A stretch of 64,000 bases of DNA, taken from NCBI RefSeq assembly GCF_020707265.1, contig NZ_JAJFEQ010000014.1:1-64000 (forward strand), written 5' to 3'. The stretch comes from Massilia sp. IC2-477 (GTDB lineage Bacteria > Pseudomonadota > Gammaproteobacteria > Burkholderiales > Burkholderiaceae_D). Position numbers and translations under genes: made by a program. Below are positions 1-7,911 of this stretch, piece by piece. The number at the start of each line of letters is the position of its first letter. Position 1 is the first letter of the stretch. Below the pieces are notes generated by a model, which searched no databases, was not told where the DNA came from, and saw nothing but the letters and a program-made list of their open reading frames with translations.

Positions 1-90
1 TACATCCACTATTACAATAACGACCGCATCAAGCTCAAATTAAAAGGCCTGAGCCCCGTTCAGTACAGGACTCAGGCCTTGGCCGCTTAG
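1..90 (+). CDS. IS3-family transposase, C-terminal fragment (cut by window edge)
   Basis: Frame 1 is open from the first base and ends at a TAG at 88-90, giving 29 codons. The peptide contains YIHYYNNDRIKLKLKGLSP followed by VQYRTQALA. This is the characteristic end of the integrase core of IS3-family OrfB proteins, where an H-YN--R motif is followed by LxGLSPVxYR. The catalytic DDE residues lie upstream, outside the window. Whether the full transposase is intact cannot be judged. Confidence 0.85.
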   Translation, partial: YIHYYNNDRIKLKLKGLSPVQYRTQALAA

Positions 91-100
91 CAAACTAACC

Positions 101-124
101 GTCCAACTTTACGGGGTCAGTTCA
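101..124 (+). repeat. Right terminal inverted repeat of the IS element
   Basis: Bases 101-124 end in GGGGTCAGTTCA. Read on the minus strand they begin TGAACTGACCCC, the 5'-TG...CA-3' form expected at IS3-family tips. The partner repeat lies outside the window, so the boundary is inferred from the terminal CA and from similarity to known ends. Confidence 0.6.
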
Positions 125-158
125 CGATGGCGCCGTTTCTCGTTTCCGCAGGGGCGAG

Positions 159-1295
159 TCAGCCCTTGCTATCCATCCCAGCGCGCGCCGCCGCCGCTTT
201 ATCGGCTGCTTCCTCGGCTGCTTCCTTCGCCACCGCCCGCGGGTCCTTGACGGTGTAGCCCGAGGGCACGGTGAACAGGGCAGCGGCCGGTTCCTCGCGC
301 TTGAGGTCTTCCAGGCGGAACACCGACTCGCCGCTGCGCGGATCGCTGCGCTTCTGGTAGACCACGGCCTGCAGCTCCGGCGAGATCCAGGTTTCGGTGC
401 TGACCACAATGGCATTGCGGTTGCCGATCTCGCCGGCCGGGATCTCGTAGCTGCGCAGGGTGCCGTTGGCCTTTACGCCGTTGAACTCGCGGGTGCCGAG
501 GTCCTTCGACTCCGCCTTCGCGGCCCATTTGTGCTCGCCGATGGCGCCGGCGATCATCGGCGCCACGCGCGCCGCGGCCTGCGCTCCCGCCACCTGGGCG
601 ATGCGGATCTGCACGTCCTTGTGCTCGCCACTGATGCCGCCCGGGCGCTCCACCTGCTTGATGATCACGCGCTCGCCATCGGGCAGCTTGCCTTCGCGGC
701 GCAGCTCCTCGATGCGGGCACGCGCCTGCTCGGCGGCGACGCGTGCCTGGGCGCCGGCAACCCGTGCCTCGGCGCTCGCGGCGCGGGCTGCGGCAGCAGC
801 GGCGCGGGACTGCTCACGGGCTGCGATGGCAGTGGTGTTTGGCGCCACAATCTTGATTGCGCTCTTGTCGCGCGGACGCAGAACGTAGCGCACGCCTTCC
901 ACCGGATCGGCGATGGTGACGCTGACCACCTCGCCGTCGGGGCCGAGCACTTCGGTGCGGCTGCGGCCGGCGCTGTCGCGGTAGCTCTTCGAGCTGTTCT
1001 TCTTGACGATCTGGTTGCCGTCGCCCAGGGTCTGGACCTTCTCGGACACCATCTCGGCGCGGTAGGGCGCGTTCTTGACCATCCTGGCGTGGTGTACCAG
1101 CAGGGCGTGGCTGTCGATCCCGTTCAGCACCGTGAGCGGCTCCAGGTTGCCGAGCCTGACCTGGCCGTTGTCCGGCGTGCGGATGACGATGCGGCGGCTG
1201 CTGGCCGGTTCGTCCTCGAAGCCCATGTCCTCGGCCAGGGCCGGCGCCAGGACGCTGGCCAGCAGTGCAGCAATCAAGATCTTCTTCGTCGTCAT
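159..1295 (-). CDS. Exported protein of unknown function, third gene of an ECF sigma operon
   Basis: This 378-residue protein begins with a signal peptide (about residues 1-21, ending LAPALA). Residues ~158-205 are a very Ala/Arg/Glu-rich helix, probably coiled coil. The C-terminal ~110 residues hold the pattern IPAGEIGN, then ETWISPEL, SDPRSGE and LFTVPSGY. I have seen that pattern in conserved hypothetical proteins next to ECF sigma factors, but no enzymatic motif is visible. The start has AGAGGA about five bases upstream. It lies 31 bases behind the anti-sigma gene and is probably cotranscribed with it, so an extracytoplasmic sensing or envelope role under this sigma factor is an inference. 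The 3' end is 34 bases from an IS element. Confidence 0.75.
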   Translation of the reverse strand: MTTKKILIAALLASVLAPALAEDMGFEDEPASSRRIVIRTPDNGQVRLGNLEPLTVLNGIDSHALLVHHARMVKNAPYRAEMVSEKVQTLGDGNQIVKKNSSKSYRDSAGRSRTEVLGPDGEVVSVTIADPVEGVRYVLRPRDKSAIKIVAPNTTAIAAREQSRAAAAAARAASAEARVAGAQARVAAEQARARIEELRREGKLPDGERVIIKQVERPGGISGEHKDVQIRIAQVAGAQAAARVAPMIAGAIGEHKWAAKAESKDLGTREFNGVKANGTLRSYEIPAGEIGNRNAIVVSTETWISPELQAVVYQKRSDPRSGESVFRLEDLKREEPAAALFTVPSGYTVKDPRAVAKEAAEEAADKAAAARAGMDSKG

Positions 1296-1326
1296 CGCAT
1301 CCTCTTATGGTGAGTTGTATCGTTTT

Positions 1327-1833
1327 TTAGTTGACGGAACTGAGCCGCACGGCCAGCGGGTGGCCGTCAGCGGCGACAAGCATTTCGGCCCGCACCGTGT
1401 CGGCCGCGTTTTCCGGGCTGACCGGCACGCCCAGCGGCGCCAGCGCGGTGCGCGGCACCTCGGCCTCGACCAGCTGGGCATCGGGCTCGGCTTCGATGCG
1501 CTCGAGCGTGTCGAGGGCCACGAAGGCGGCGCCGTTGTCGAAGCTGACCAGCGGCTGGCTGCTCACACGCACCGCTTCATGCGGCGCCTGCGCCAGCAGC
1601 AGGACCACCACGGTCAGCGAGCACAGCGCGCCGGCGGTGCCCCATTGCGGCAGGCTCAGGACCTGGTACCAGCGGCGTTTCGGCTTGTGCTGGCGTTTAA
1701 AAGCCTGCATCAGCTCCTTTTCGACACAGGGCGGGGCGTCGAGGCCGGCCAGCTCGCCGCGCAGCGCGGCAAAGGCAGCGCTCAGCTTTGCATCTGGGCC
1801 GTCGTTTATTCCATTCCTGTTCATGTCCATCAT
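1327..1833 (-). CDS. Probable membrane anti-sigma factor
   Basis: This 168-residue protein has one transmembrane helix near residues 55-75 (GALCSLTVVVLLLA). A cytoplasmic N-terminal segment of about 50 residues precedes it and a periplasmic tail of about 90 residues follows, the usual layout of ECF anti-sigma factors. No zinc-binding HxxxCxxC motif is visible, so it is not a classical ZAS protein. The chosen ATG at 1833 follows GGATGGAG; an upstream ATG at 1842 is possible. The start lies 17 bases past the sigma gene stop codon. The role rests mainly on position directly after an ECF sigma factor. Confidence 0.65.
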   Translation of the reverse strand: MMDMNRNGINDGPDAKLSAAFAALRGELAGLDAPPCVEKELMQAFKRQHKPKRRWYQVLSLPQWGTAGALCSLTVVVLLLAQAPHEAVRVSSQPLVSFDNGAAFVALDTLERIEAEPDAQLVEAEVPRTALAPLGVPVSPENAADTVRAEMLVAADGHPLAVRLSSVN

Positions 1834-1849
1834 TGACTCCATCCATTCG

Positions 1850-2440
1850 CTAGGCAGGCGCATGCGCCCGGAGGCGCTTGGCCAGGGCCGCCCGGCCACG
1901 CGACAGGCGTGAGCGCACGGTGCCGATGTCGACCTGGCAGACCGTCGCGATCTCCTGGTACGACAGTTCATGCAGTTCATACAGGATGACGACGTCGCGG
2001 TAGTGCGCCGGCAGCAGGGCCAATGCCCGCCGCACTTCCTCGGCCGCCTCATTGCCCAGCAGGCGGGCCAGGGGCTCGGCACCTTCACCGGCGGCGTCCA
2101 GTTCCAGCTCCCCATCCTCGTCGGGCTCCGGCAGCGCCACCTGGCGATGGCGCGCTTCCTCCAGCTTCAGCACCAGATTGCGCGCTACCCCGAACAGGAA
2201 GTGCTGCAGCTGGCCGCGCAGCGGGTCGAAGCCGAAGCGCTGGGTCAGCAAGCCCATGAAGGCTTCCTGCACCACGTCTGCCGCCATCTCCGGCGCGCCG
2301 CAGCGCATCAGGCAATAGCGGTACAGCGGACCCTGGTGGCGCCGGTACAGCGCCGTAAAGGCGTCGGCGCGGCCCGCATGCATCAGGCGCAGCAGTTCGT
2401 GGTCGGCGGTCTCGAGGGGCAAGGTCGTCATGGTTGTCAT
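1850..2440 (-). CDS. RNA polymerase sigma factor, ECF (sigma-70 regions 2 and 4)
   Basis: This 196-residue protein has region 2 around residues 25-95, including the core-binding motif DVVQEAFMGL. Region 4 lies around 135-190, with the helix-turn-helix LSYQEIATVCQVDIGTVRSR. The acidic linker between them (EPDEDGELELD) is typical. It should direct RNA polymerase to a small regulon. The two following genes are packed close behind it, so the three form an operon (sigma, anti-sigma, exported protein). The ATG at 2440 follows GGGTAAAG; a second in-frame ATG at 2431 is possible. I could not find a convincing self-type promoter upstream. Confidence 0.92.
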   Translation of the reverse strand: MTTMTTLPLETADHELLRLMHAGRADAFTALYRRHQGPLYRYCLMRCGAPEMAADVVQEAFMGLLTQRFGFDPLRGQLQHFLFGVARNLVLKLEEARHRQVALPEPDEDGELELDAAGEGAEPLARLLGNEAAEEVRRALALLPAHYRDVVILYELHELSYQEIATVCQVDIGTVRSRLSRGRAALAKRLRAHAPA

Positions 2441-2599
2441 CTTTACCCGTATTCCGGCGGCGGTGACGAAAAGTTCCAGCTTTTTTGGAAACTGCCGAGC
2501 CGGCCGGTGGCGAGTGACAAAGCGCGTGTTTTCTGGGCCAGGCTTTTGCTATCGTCGGGGGAGAATGCCTGATACCCCAGCAGGAGAATGGAGCTCCCC

Positions 2600-2977
2600 A
2601 TGAAACGCTGCTTCGCCGCCCTCGCCGCATGGCTGCTCTGCGCACCGGCGAACGCCTGTCCGGAACTGGACGCGCTGGCCAAGCGCTACGGCATCACCTT
2701 CGGCGGCTTTCTTGCGCCGATATCGGCGGTGAAGTTGCCGGCATTCTCGAAGACAGGCGACTTACTGCACCTGCGCCTGCCGTCACCGGAATTCGTCAGC
2801 GACGGATTCCGGCACAAGGTGGTGTACGACACGTCGACGGCGAAAGCCTGGATCCTGCGCACCGGCGGTTTTCTCGGCGTGCGCCAATGGTATGGCCCGG
2901 TGGATGCGGGTGATGCGAAGCTCGAGAACTGCCGGGCCGAAGCGGAAAAGGTCGTTCCGCCTATCCACAAGAGCTGA
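2600..2977 (+). CDS. Small exported protein of unknown function
   Basis: This 125-residue protein has a clear signal peptide (MKRCFAALAAWLLCAPANA). The mature part contains a few cysteines and no recognised domain. An ATG twelve bases upstream (2588) sits too close to AGGAGA; the ATG at 2600 has GGAG six bases ahead and gives a cleaner signal peptide. It is divergent from the sigma operon and converges on the thioesterase gene with a 9-base gap. Confidence 0.7.
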   Translation: MKRCFAALAAWLLCAPANACPELDALAKRYGITFGGFLAPISAVKLPAFSKTGDLLHLRLPSPEFVSDGFRHKVVYDTSTAKAWILRTGGFLGVRQWYGPVDAGDAKLENCRAEAEKVVPPIHKS

Positions 2978-2986
2978 GCTGCGCTC

Positions 2987-3430
2987 TCAGTCGACCCAGT
3001 TGACCCGGTCAAACTTGCCGCGGAACTCCTCCGGCATCATCACGACCTGGCTGGTCTTGTAGTTGAAGAAGACGAAGCCGGACTTGGCCATGGCGATCAG
3101 CTTGCGGTCGCGCGGGCGGGTGATGCGGAAGATGATGTCGCCGCCGTATTTGTTGAAGTCCATCACCCCTACCTCGAACAGCAGCTGGTCGCGCGCATGC
3201 GCTTCGGCGCGGTAGGTGGTCGCCAGGTCGGTGACGATGATGCCGGTGCCGTCGCGCTCGGTCTCGGCCACGCCGAACTCGAACAGGAAACGCGCCCGCG
3301 CCTCGGAGATCATCGAGATCATCGAGTCGTTGCCGAGGTGGTTGCCGGCATTGATGTCGGTGACGCGCACCGACATCGGGGTGGAATAGTAGAACTGGTC
3401 TTCGGGGAAGGTAAGTTGTAAGCGTGCCAT
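2987..3430 (-). CDS. Hotdog-fold thioesterase family protein
   Basis: This 147-residue protein has the size and layout of a 4-hydroxybenzoyl-CoA-type thioesterase. RVTDINAGNHLGNDSMI is the acyl-CoA thioesterase signature region with the catalytic Asp/Asn at DINAGNHLGN, followed by the long helix SEARARFLFEFG and the later strand FVFFNYKTSQVV. It is expected to hydrolyse an acyl-CoA thioester in the cytoplasm; the substrate is unknown. Upstream lies the start region facing the sugar dehydrogenase, 15 bases away and on the same strand. Confidence 0.8.
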   Translation of the reverse strand: MARLQLTFPEDQFYYSTPMSVRVTDINAGNHLGNDSMISMISEARARFLFEFGVAETERDGTGIIVTDLATTYRAEAHARDQLLFEVGVMDFNKYGGDIIFRITRPRDRKLIAMAKSGFVFFNYKTSQVVMMPEEFRGKFDRVNWVD

Positions 3431-3445
3431 CTCTCTATTCTAAAC

Positions 3446-4903
3446 TCATGGAGTAGTCGATCGTCCAATTCTATAGAGGATGCCGCGCGACGTCATGAGG
3501 TACAACTCGCCCTGACCATCCTTGCCGAAGGAGACGACGTTGCCGATGCTGCCCACGTTCCATTCGCGCTGCTCGCTGACACTGCTGCCGCTGGCCAGGA
3601 AGCTTTTCAGGAAGCCGCGGCAGTAATCCGAGTAGAAGTAGCGCCCGGCCAGTTCGGGCAGCGCGCTGCCGCGGTAGACGAAGCCGCCCGTGATCGAGCA
3701 GCCGTTCGCATCGTTCGTGCCGTGGTCGTATTCGAAGGCGGGCAAGGTCAGGCCAGTACGGTCGCAGGTGGCGGCGTTGTAGCACAGCGTGCCTTCCATC
3801 GTGTTCCAGCCGTAATTGAGCCCGGCCGCGTCAAGCGCGCCGATATTGACCTCTTCACGCCGGTCCTGCCCGACATCGCTGAGGTAGAGCTGGCTCGCGT
3901 CGAACGCGAAGCGCCAGGGATTGCGCAATCCCGAGGCCCAGATCTCGGCGCGCCGGTTGGCCTGGTTCGGGTACGGGTTGCCGGCCGGGATCGCGTAGGG
4001 TTGGCCGGGCGCGGCGGCGCGCACGTCGATGCGCAGCAGCTTGCCGAGCAGGGAGTTCAGGTTCTGGCCGTTGCCCAGCGGGTCGCCGGCGCCGCCGCCA
4101 TCGCCGGTGCCGATGTACAGGTTGCCGTCCGGGCCGAAGGCGAGCTGGCCGCCGAAATGGTTGGTGTAGGTCGGGTGGGGGACGCGCAGGATGGGCAGGC
4201 TGGAAGTCGGGTCGGCCAGGTTCGGGTTGCTGCCCACGCTGAGGCGCTCGATGACGATGTTCTGCTGCGGGTCGGTGTAGTAGATGTAGAAGTAACCGTT
4301 GCGCGCGTATTGCGGATCGAAGGCCATCGACAGCAGCCCGCCTTCGCCGCCGGTAAACACGCGGCCGCTGATGTCGAGGAAGGGCGTGCCGAGCGTGATG
4401 CCGTTCTCGACGATGCGGATGCGTCCCGGCCGTTCGACCACGAACAGGCGCGTGTCCCCGGTGGGGGCGGTGAGATAGGTCGGGTTGTCGAGGTTGACCG
4501 CCACCTGGCTCAGCGCGATGTTCACGGCCGCGCCCGCATAGGTGACGGTGGCGCTGGCTGTGGCGCCTGCGCTGACCACCGCGCTCTGCGTGGCGGGCGA
4601 GGGCGTGTAGGTGATACCGCCGGCCGTGACCGGGTTGGCGGCGATGTTGTAGCTGCCGGGCGCGAGGTTTGACAGGGTCTGGGTAGCGGTGAGGTCCTGC
4701 TGGTAGCTGGCCGGACCGTTGACGCGCACCGAGGCATTGACGCCCGCGGGCAGGCCGGCGGTGGTGACGGCCAGTGAGCCGGTCGTGGCCGCCGGGGGCT
4801 GTGGGGCTGGCGGGACGCCGGGTGTACCGGGATTGCCGCCGCCTCCGCCGCAGGCGCCCAGGCACAAGGCAACTAGGATCATCAGGTAAGTCCACGCACG
4901 CAT
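3446..4903 (-). CDS. PQQ-dependent sugar dehydrogenase, lipoprotein
   Basis: This 485-residue protein starts with a lipoprotein signal peptide whose lipobox is LGAC (Cys18), followed by a Gly/Pro linker. Residues ~40-125 form a small Ig/PEGA-like beta domain rich in Ala and Thr. From ~130 to the end is a glucose/sorbosone dehydrogenase beta-propeller, with FVVERPGRIRI, FGPDGNLYIGTGDGGG and GLRNPWRFAFD. Such enzymes oxidise aldoses using PQQ and pass electrons to the respiratory chain from the periplasm. The lipid anchor suggests attachment to the outer membrane. A second, shorter homologue lies at 9385-10548. Confidence 0.88.
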   Translation of the reverse strand: MRAWTYLMILVALCLGACGGGGGNPGTPGVPPAPQPPAATTGSLAVTTAGLPAGVNASVRVNGPASYQQDLTATQTLSNLAPGSYNIAANPVTAGGITYTPSPATQSAVVSAGATASATVTYAGAAVNIALSQVAVNLDNPTYLTAPTGDTRLFVVERPGRIRIVENGITLGTPFLDISGRVFTGGEGGLLSMAFDPQYARNGYFYIYYTDPQQNIVIERLSVGSNPNLADPTSSLPILRVPHPTYTNHFGGQLAFGPDGNLYIGTGDGGGAGDPLGNGQNLNSLLGKLLRIDVRAAAPGQPYAIPAGNPYPNQANRRAEIWASGLRNPWRFAFDASQLYLSDVGQDRREEVNIGALDAAGLNYGWNTMEGTLCYNAATCDRTGLTLPAFEYDHGTNDANGCSITGGFVYRGSALPELAGRYFYSDYCRGFLKSFLASGSSVSEQREWNVGSIGNVVSFGKDGQGELYLMTSRGILYRIGRSTTP

Positions 4904-5006
4904 GACAGCCTCCTGGGTTCTGGCGTTCCCGCACCGGAACTGCCATTTTGCCAGCGAAACGGCAGGCTTTGCATTTGCATGCGTCAGCCGTGCGCGTCTT
5001 CTGAAG

Positions 5007-5127
5007 GTAGCCTGATCTGGTCCAGTGGACCAGATCAGGCTTCGCCGAACGCGCGTTCAACAGGGGCGAGCTTGACCGACATGCATGCGCTAGCTGGACG
5101 CGCGTTCGGCGAAGCCGAACACCCTAC
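5007..5127 (-). repeat. Intergenic repeat, copy A (121 bp, self-complementary)
   Basis: Read on the minus strand this begins GTAGGGTGTTCGGCTT and continues GCCGAACGCGCGTCCAGC, almost identical to 10545-10584 on the plus strand. It ends in a 14-bp perfect palindrome arm pair (5011-5039, CCTGATCTGGTCCA). An 18-bp inverted repeat (5039-5056 with 5098-5115) lets the whole unit fold. The termini are GTAGGGTG and, inverted, GTAGCCTG. The TAG stop codon of the M20 peptidase (5124-5126) lies inside the first bases of the element. It could act as a terminator or be a small non-autonomous mobile unit. Confidence 0.8.
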
Positions 5128-6437
5128 CGGGTCAAGCGGTACATCAAGAGAGCGGCGCGGATCGCCGAGCGCTCCAGCGAAGTCAGGTCGACGCGCTCGT
5201 TCGGCGAGTGCGCGGCGCCGCCGCTCGCCCCCAGGCCATCGAGACTGTCGATCAGCGGCGCCACGAACTGGACGTCGCCGGCCCCGCGCGCCGTCGGCGG
5301 CACCGTGCCCACCGGGCCGAGCCCGGCGTCGCTGCTGGCCTGCGAATACAGCGCCAGGAGCTTCAGGTTGCCCGGCGTAACCGCCATCGGCGGATAGGAA
5401 TCGCGGAAAGTGATGCTGGCGCCGGCGCCCGGCAGGCTCTGCGCGACGATCTCGCGCATGCGGGTCTGGGCGCGGTCGCGCTGCGCATAGTCGAGGTAGC
5501 GTAGGTCGCCGCGCACGACCACCTTGTTGGCGATGACGTTGGTCTTGCCGGCGGCCGTTCCTTTTGCGTTGGCTTCGTCGTAGGCGACGTCGGTGCCGCC
5601 CAGGATCACGCCCGGGTTGAAGGTCAGGCCCGGCTCGACCACGTGCTGGCGGAAGCCGTCGAGGATGCGCGCCGCTTCGTACACGGCGCCGTAGCCGGCA
5701 TTGCCGAACACGCCCTGCGAATGGCCCTGGCGGCCCGTCACATCGAGGTCGAAGCTGGCGGTGGCGCGCCGTCCGACGGTGGCCATCGCCTGGCCGTCCG
5801 GCCCCGTGACCGCGCCCTCGAAGCTGAGCGCCACGTCGCTGCGTTTGGCAAGCTCGATCATGTCGCGGCGCGAGATTTCGCGCGGGTGGCCGGCTTCTTC
5901 CTCGTCGCCGGTGAAGACTACGGTGATACTGGTGTTGTCGAGCGCGCCGGCGCGGTGCAGGGCGCGCAGCGCGGCAATGACCACCACGTTCCCACCCTTC
6001 ATGTCGCCCACGCCCTGGCCGCGCGCCGTGGTGGCGCTGTCGCGTTCCCATAGCGGGCCCGGCGCATCGGCTTCGAACACGGTGTCGAGGTGGCCGAGCA
6101 GCAGCAGGCGCTTGCCCTTGACTTTACCCTGTGGGCCGCTGCGGTTGGCGACCAGGTGCCCGGCACGGTTCATCTCGCGCGGCATGTCGATCCAGACGGT
6201 CTTGAAGCCGAGCGCTTCCAGCTCCTTGCGGAACACGTCGCCGGTGGCGCGCACGCCGGCCAGGTTCAGGGTGCCGCTGTTGATGCGCGCGCTGCGTTCT
6301 AGCAGGTTGATTGCCTCCGGCTGCCAGGCCCTGACCTCGTCCGTGATGCGCTGCTCGACCGCGGACAGGCCCTGCGCCTGTGCGCCTGCGGCGAGAAGGG
6401 CTGTCAATACGAGGGGACGGGCGAGCTTGCGCGGCAT
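5124..6437 (-). CDS. Exported M20-family metallopeptidase
   Basis: This 437-residue protein has a signal peptide of about 22 residues ending AQAQG. The M20 zinc ligands are visible: GHLDT (His116, with Asp118), GDMKGG (Asp145) and GDEEEAG (catalytic Glu179/180). A dimerisation domain follows (GRQGHSQGVFGNAGYGA). It should cleave dipeptides, acylated amino acids or similar amides in the periplasm, as in the glutamate carboxypeptidase branch. The open frame continues far upstream but overlaps a divergent gene. The ATG at 6437 has AGGA upstream and begins the signal peptide. Its stop codon is embedded in repeat copy A. Confidence 0.88.
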   Translation of the reverse strand: MPRKLARPLVLTALLAAGAQAQGLSAVEQRITDEVRAWQPEAINLLERSARINSGTLNLAGVRATGDVFRKELEALGFKTVWIDMPREMNRAGHLVANRSGPQGKVKGKRLLLLGHLDTVFEADAPGPLWERDSATTARGQGVGDMKGGNVVVIAALRALHRAGALDNTSITVVFTGDEEEAGHPREISRRDMIELAKRSDVALSFEGAVTGPDGQAMATVGRRATASFDLDVTGRQGHSQGVFGNAGYGAVYEAARILDGFRQHVVEPGLTFNPGVILGGTDVAYDEANAKGTAAGKTNVIANKVVVRGDLRYLDYAQRDRAQTRMREIVAQSLPGAGASITFRDSYPPMAVTPGNLKLLALYSQASSDAGLGPVGTVPPTARGAGDVQFVAPLIDSLDGLGASGGAAHSPNERVDLTSLERSAIRAALLMYRLTR

Positions 6438-6566
6438 GTCGGCATCCTGTGTGATCGAGATGCACAACTTTACTACGGCCAAGAGCACGCAACAAAACAC
6501 GCTTGCGAGCTGAGCAACAACTCCCCTACACTGGACCGCGAACACATCCTCATTGAAAGGAAACGC

Positions 6567-7106
6567 ATGAAGTTTGCTGTCCAAGTTGTGCTGGGTCTTT
6601 CCCTGGTCGCCGGCAATGCCGCGTTTGCCGCGCCCGCGGCAGCGCCATCCCAGGCCGCCGCGACGAATCCCGCCCACGTGAAATCCGTGCAGGACCTGCT
6701 GGCCGCGATGCAGGTCGAAAAAGTCCTGCGGGGCGTTGCCGGACGCAGCCGCTATCCGAGCGAAGCCCAGCGCAAGGAAGTCTTCGCCAAGCTCGACAGG
6801 ACGCCGCCCGCCGAGGTGCACCGTCGTCTCGCGGCGCCGCTGGCGTCCGTCATCTCGGCCGACACTGCGGCCGAGATGACACGCTTCTATAACACCCCGT
6901 ACGGCAAGAAAGTCATCCACGACAAGTACAACAGCGGCCCGCAGATCATGTTTCCGGGCTCCAAGCCGGTCGTGCCGCCGGAAGAGAAGAAGGAGCGCAA
7001 GCGCGCGGCCTACGTCAAGGCCAGCAAGGAACTGGCGGACGCGCAGCCGGCGATCGAGAGCGAAGCCTTCAAGCTGCTCCAGGCCCTCAATAAGGAAAAG
7101 CGCTAA
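6567..7106 (+). CDS. Exported DUF2059-like protein
   Basis: This 179-residue protein has a signal peptide (MKFAVQVVLGLSLVAGNAAFA) and a helical mature region. The segment AEMTRFYNTPYGKKVI matches the pattern near the end of DUF2059 domains. The function of that family is unknown. The ATG follows GAAAGGAAACGC. It is divergent from the M20 peptidase gene, with 129 bases between starts, and convergent with the membrane protein at 7122. Confidence 0.68.
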   Translation: MKFAVQVVLGLSLVAGNAAFAAPAAAPSQAAATNPAHVKSVQDLLAAMQVEKVLRGVAGRSRYPSEAQRKEVFAKLDRTPPAEVHRRLAAPLASVISADTAAEMTRFYNTPYGKKVIHDKYNSGPQIMFPGSKPVVPPEEKKERKRAAYVKASKELADAQPAIESEAFKLLQALNKEKR

Positions 7107-7121
7107 GACAGGTTTTCTTCT

Positions 7122-7544
7122 TCAGCGCAGTGCGGCGGTGGGCGTATGCCCGCCGCCGGCCTGGACGGAGCTCCGGATTCCCGCCAACTCCAGGCCAGCG
7201 AACACGAGCACCGTCAAGGCCTGGACCGCCAGGTAGGCAAGGCCCAGCACATTGGGTCCTTCCATGGCGGCCACCAGCGCGCAGCCAAGCGCCCAGCCGG
7301 CATTGCCGATCACCAGGATCCAGAGCAGCAGCGCCGGCACCGGCTTGCCACGTGCAAGCCAGGCCAGCAGCAGGGCATAGCCAGCCAGGAACACCCCGGT
7401 CTCGAACAGCAATTCCTGGGAAAGGCCGAGCAGGTTCGCCAGCGAGCGCGTCAGCGCCAGCTGCAGGGCGGCAACGAGAATGCTGGTGAGGGCATCTGCC
7501 AGCAGGACGCGTTGCAGGAAGGTGGAGGGTAATAGGGTTTTCAT
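7122..7544 (-). CDS. Small integral membrane protein, unknown function
   Basis: This 140-residue protein is predicted by eye to have four transmembrane helices, around residues 10-35, 45-65, 70-95 and 100-120. It has short loops and no conserved polar motif. The ATG at 7544 has GGAGCC upstream. I do not recognise the family. It converges on the DUF2059-like gene with only 15 bases between stops. Confidence 0.65.
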   Translation of the reverse strand: MKTLLPSTFLQRVLLADALTSILVAALQLALTRSLANLLGLSQELLFETGVFLAGYALLLAWLARGKPVPALLLWILVIGNAGWALGCALVAAMEGPNVLGLAYLAVQALTVLVFAGLELAGIRSSVQAGGGHTPTAALR

Positions 7545-7614
7545 GTCGGCTCCTTGGATGTGGAGCCCTCAGTGTCCTGCCGCCGCCAGGGAGCGGCAAT
7601 TACCAGTCAGGTAA

Positions 7615-7911
7615 TCAGGGCTGCGCCGCTTCGCGGGTACGCGCCTTGGTGACGATCCCGGCGGGATTGATGAGCACGACGAATTCCGTAAAGCGTCCGC
7701 CACCGGCCGGCGACTGGTAGACCCAGGCCTCGTAGCCGCTGTCGAACACCACGTTCTTCGTAGGTCCGAAGGCGGCCAGCAGCTGGGCCTTCGTGGTCGT
7801 CCCCGGAGCGACAGTCTGCTGCAGGCGCTCGGCCGCCACCTGGGCGCCGGGCGGCGCGGGCGAACTGGCGCAACCGGCCAGAAGGAGCAGGGCGAACAGC
7901 GCGCGCTTCAT
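7615..7911 (-). CDS. Small lipoprotein, unknown function
   Basis: This 98-residue protein has a textbook lipoprotein leader with lipobox LAGC (MKRALFALLLLAGCASS). The rest resembles small SmpA/BamE-like or OmlA-like folds in length: a short helix, then TTKAQLLAAFGPTKNVVFDSGYEAWVY, a pattern seen in outer-membrane assembly lipoproteins of the BamE type. That resemblance is weak. Its ATG overlaps the stop codon of the preceding gene as ATGA (7908-7911), so the two are translationally coupled. Confidence 0.72.
   Translation of the reverse strand: MKRALFALLLLAGCASSPAPPGAQVAAERLQQTVAPGTTTKAQLLAAFGPTKNVVFDSGYEAWVYQSPAGGGRFTEFVVLINPAGIVTKARTREAAQP

Larger units (their letters stand above)
1..124 (+). 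mobile_element. Right end of an IS3-family insertion sequence (left part outside window)
   Basis: The first 90 bases encode the C-terminal tail of an IS3-type DDE transposase. They are followed by a short spacer and a terminal sequence ending in CA, as IS3-family right ends do. Reverse-complemented, the end begins TGAACTGACCCCGTAAAG, which resembles known IS3-family left termini. The element stops at about base 124, only 34 bases from the stop codon of the next gene, so it inserted just behind that gene. The left end and the target duplication cannot be seen. The family assignment rests on the tail peptide plus the terminus; the subgroup is not determined. Confidence 0.8.

Noticed and set aside
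2460-2490. GGAAC-type ECF promoter before the sigma gene
   Set aside because: A GGAAC occurs on the minus strand, but no matching -10 GTC-like box lies at the expected 16-17 base spacing.
6438-6920. Upstream extension of the M20 peptidase frame
   Set aside because: It overlaps the divergent DUF2059-like gene and would bury the signal peptide; the ATG at 6437 is better.
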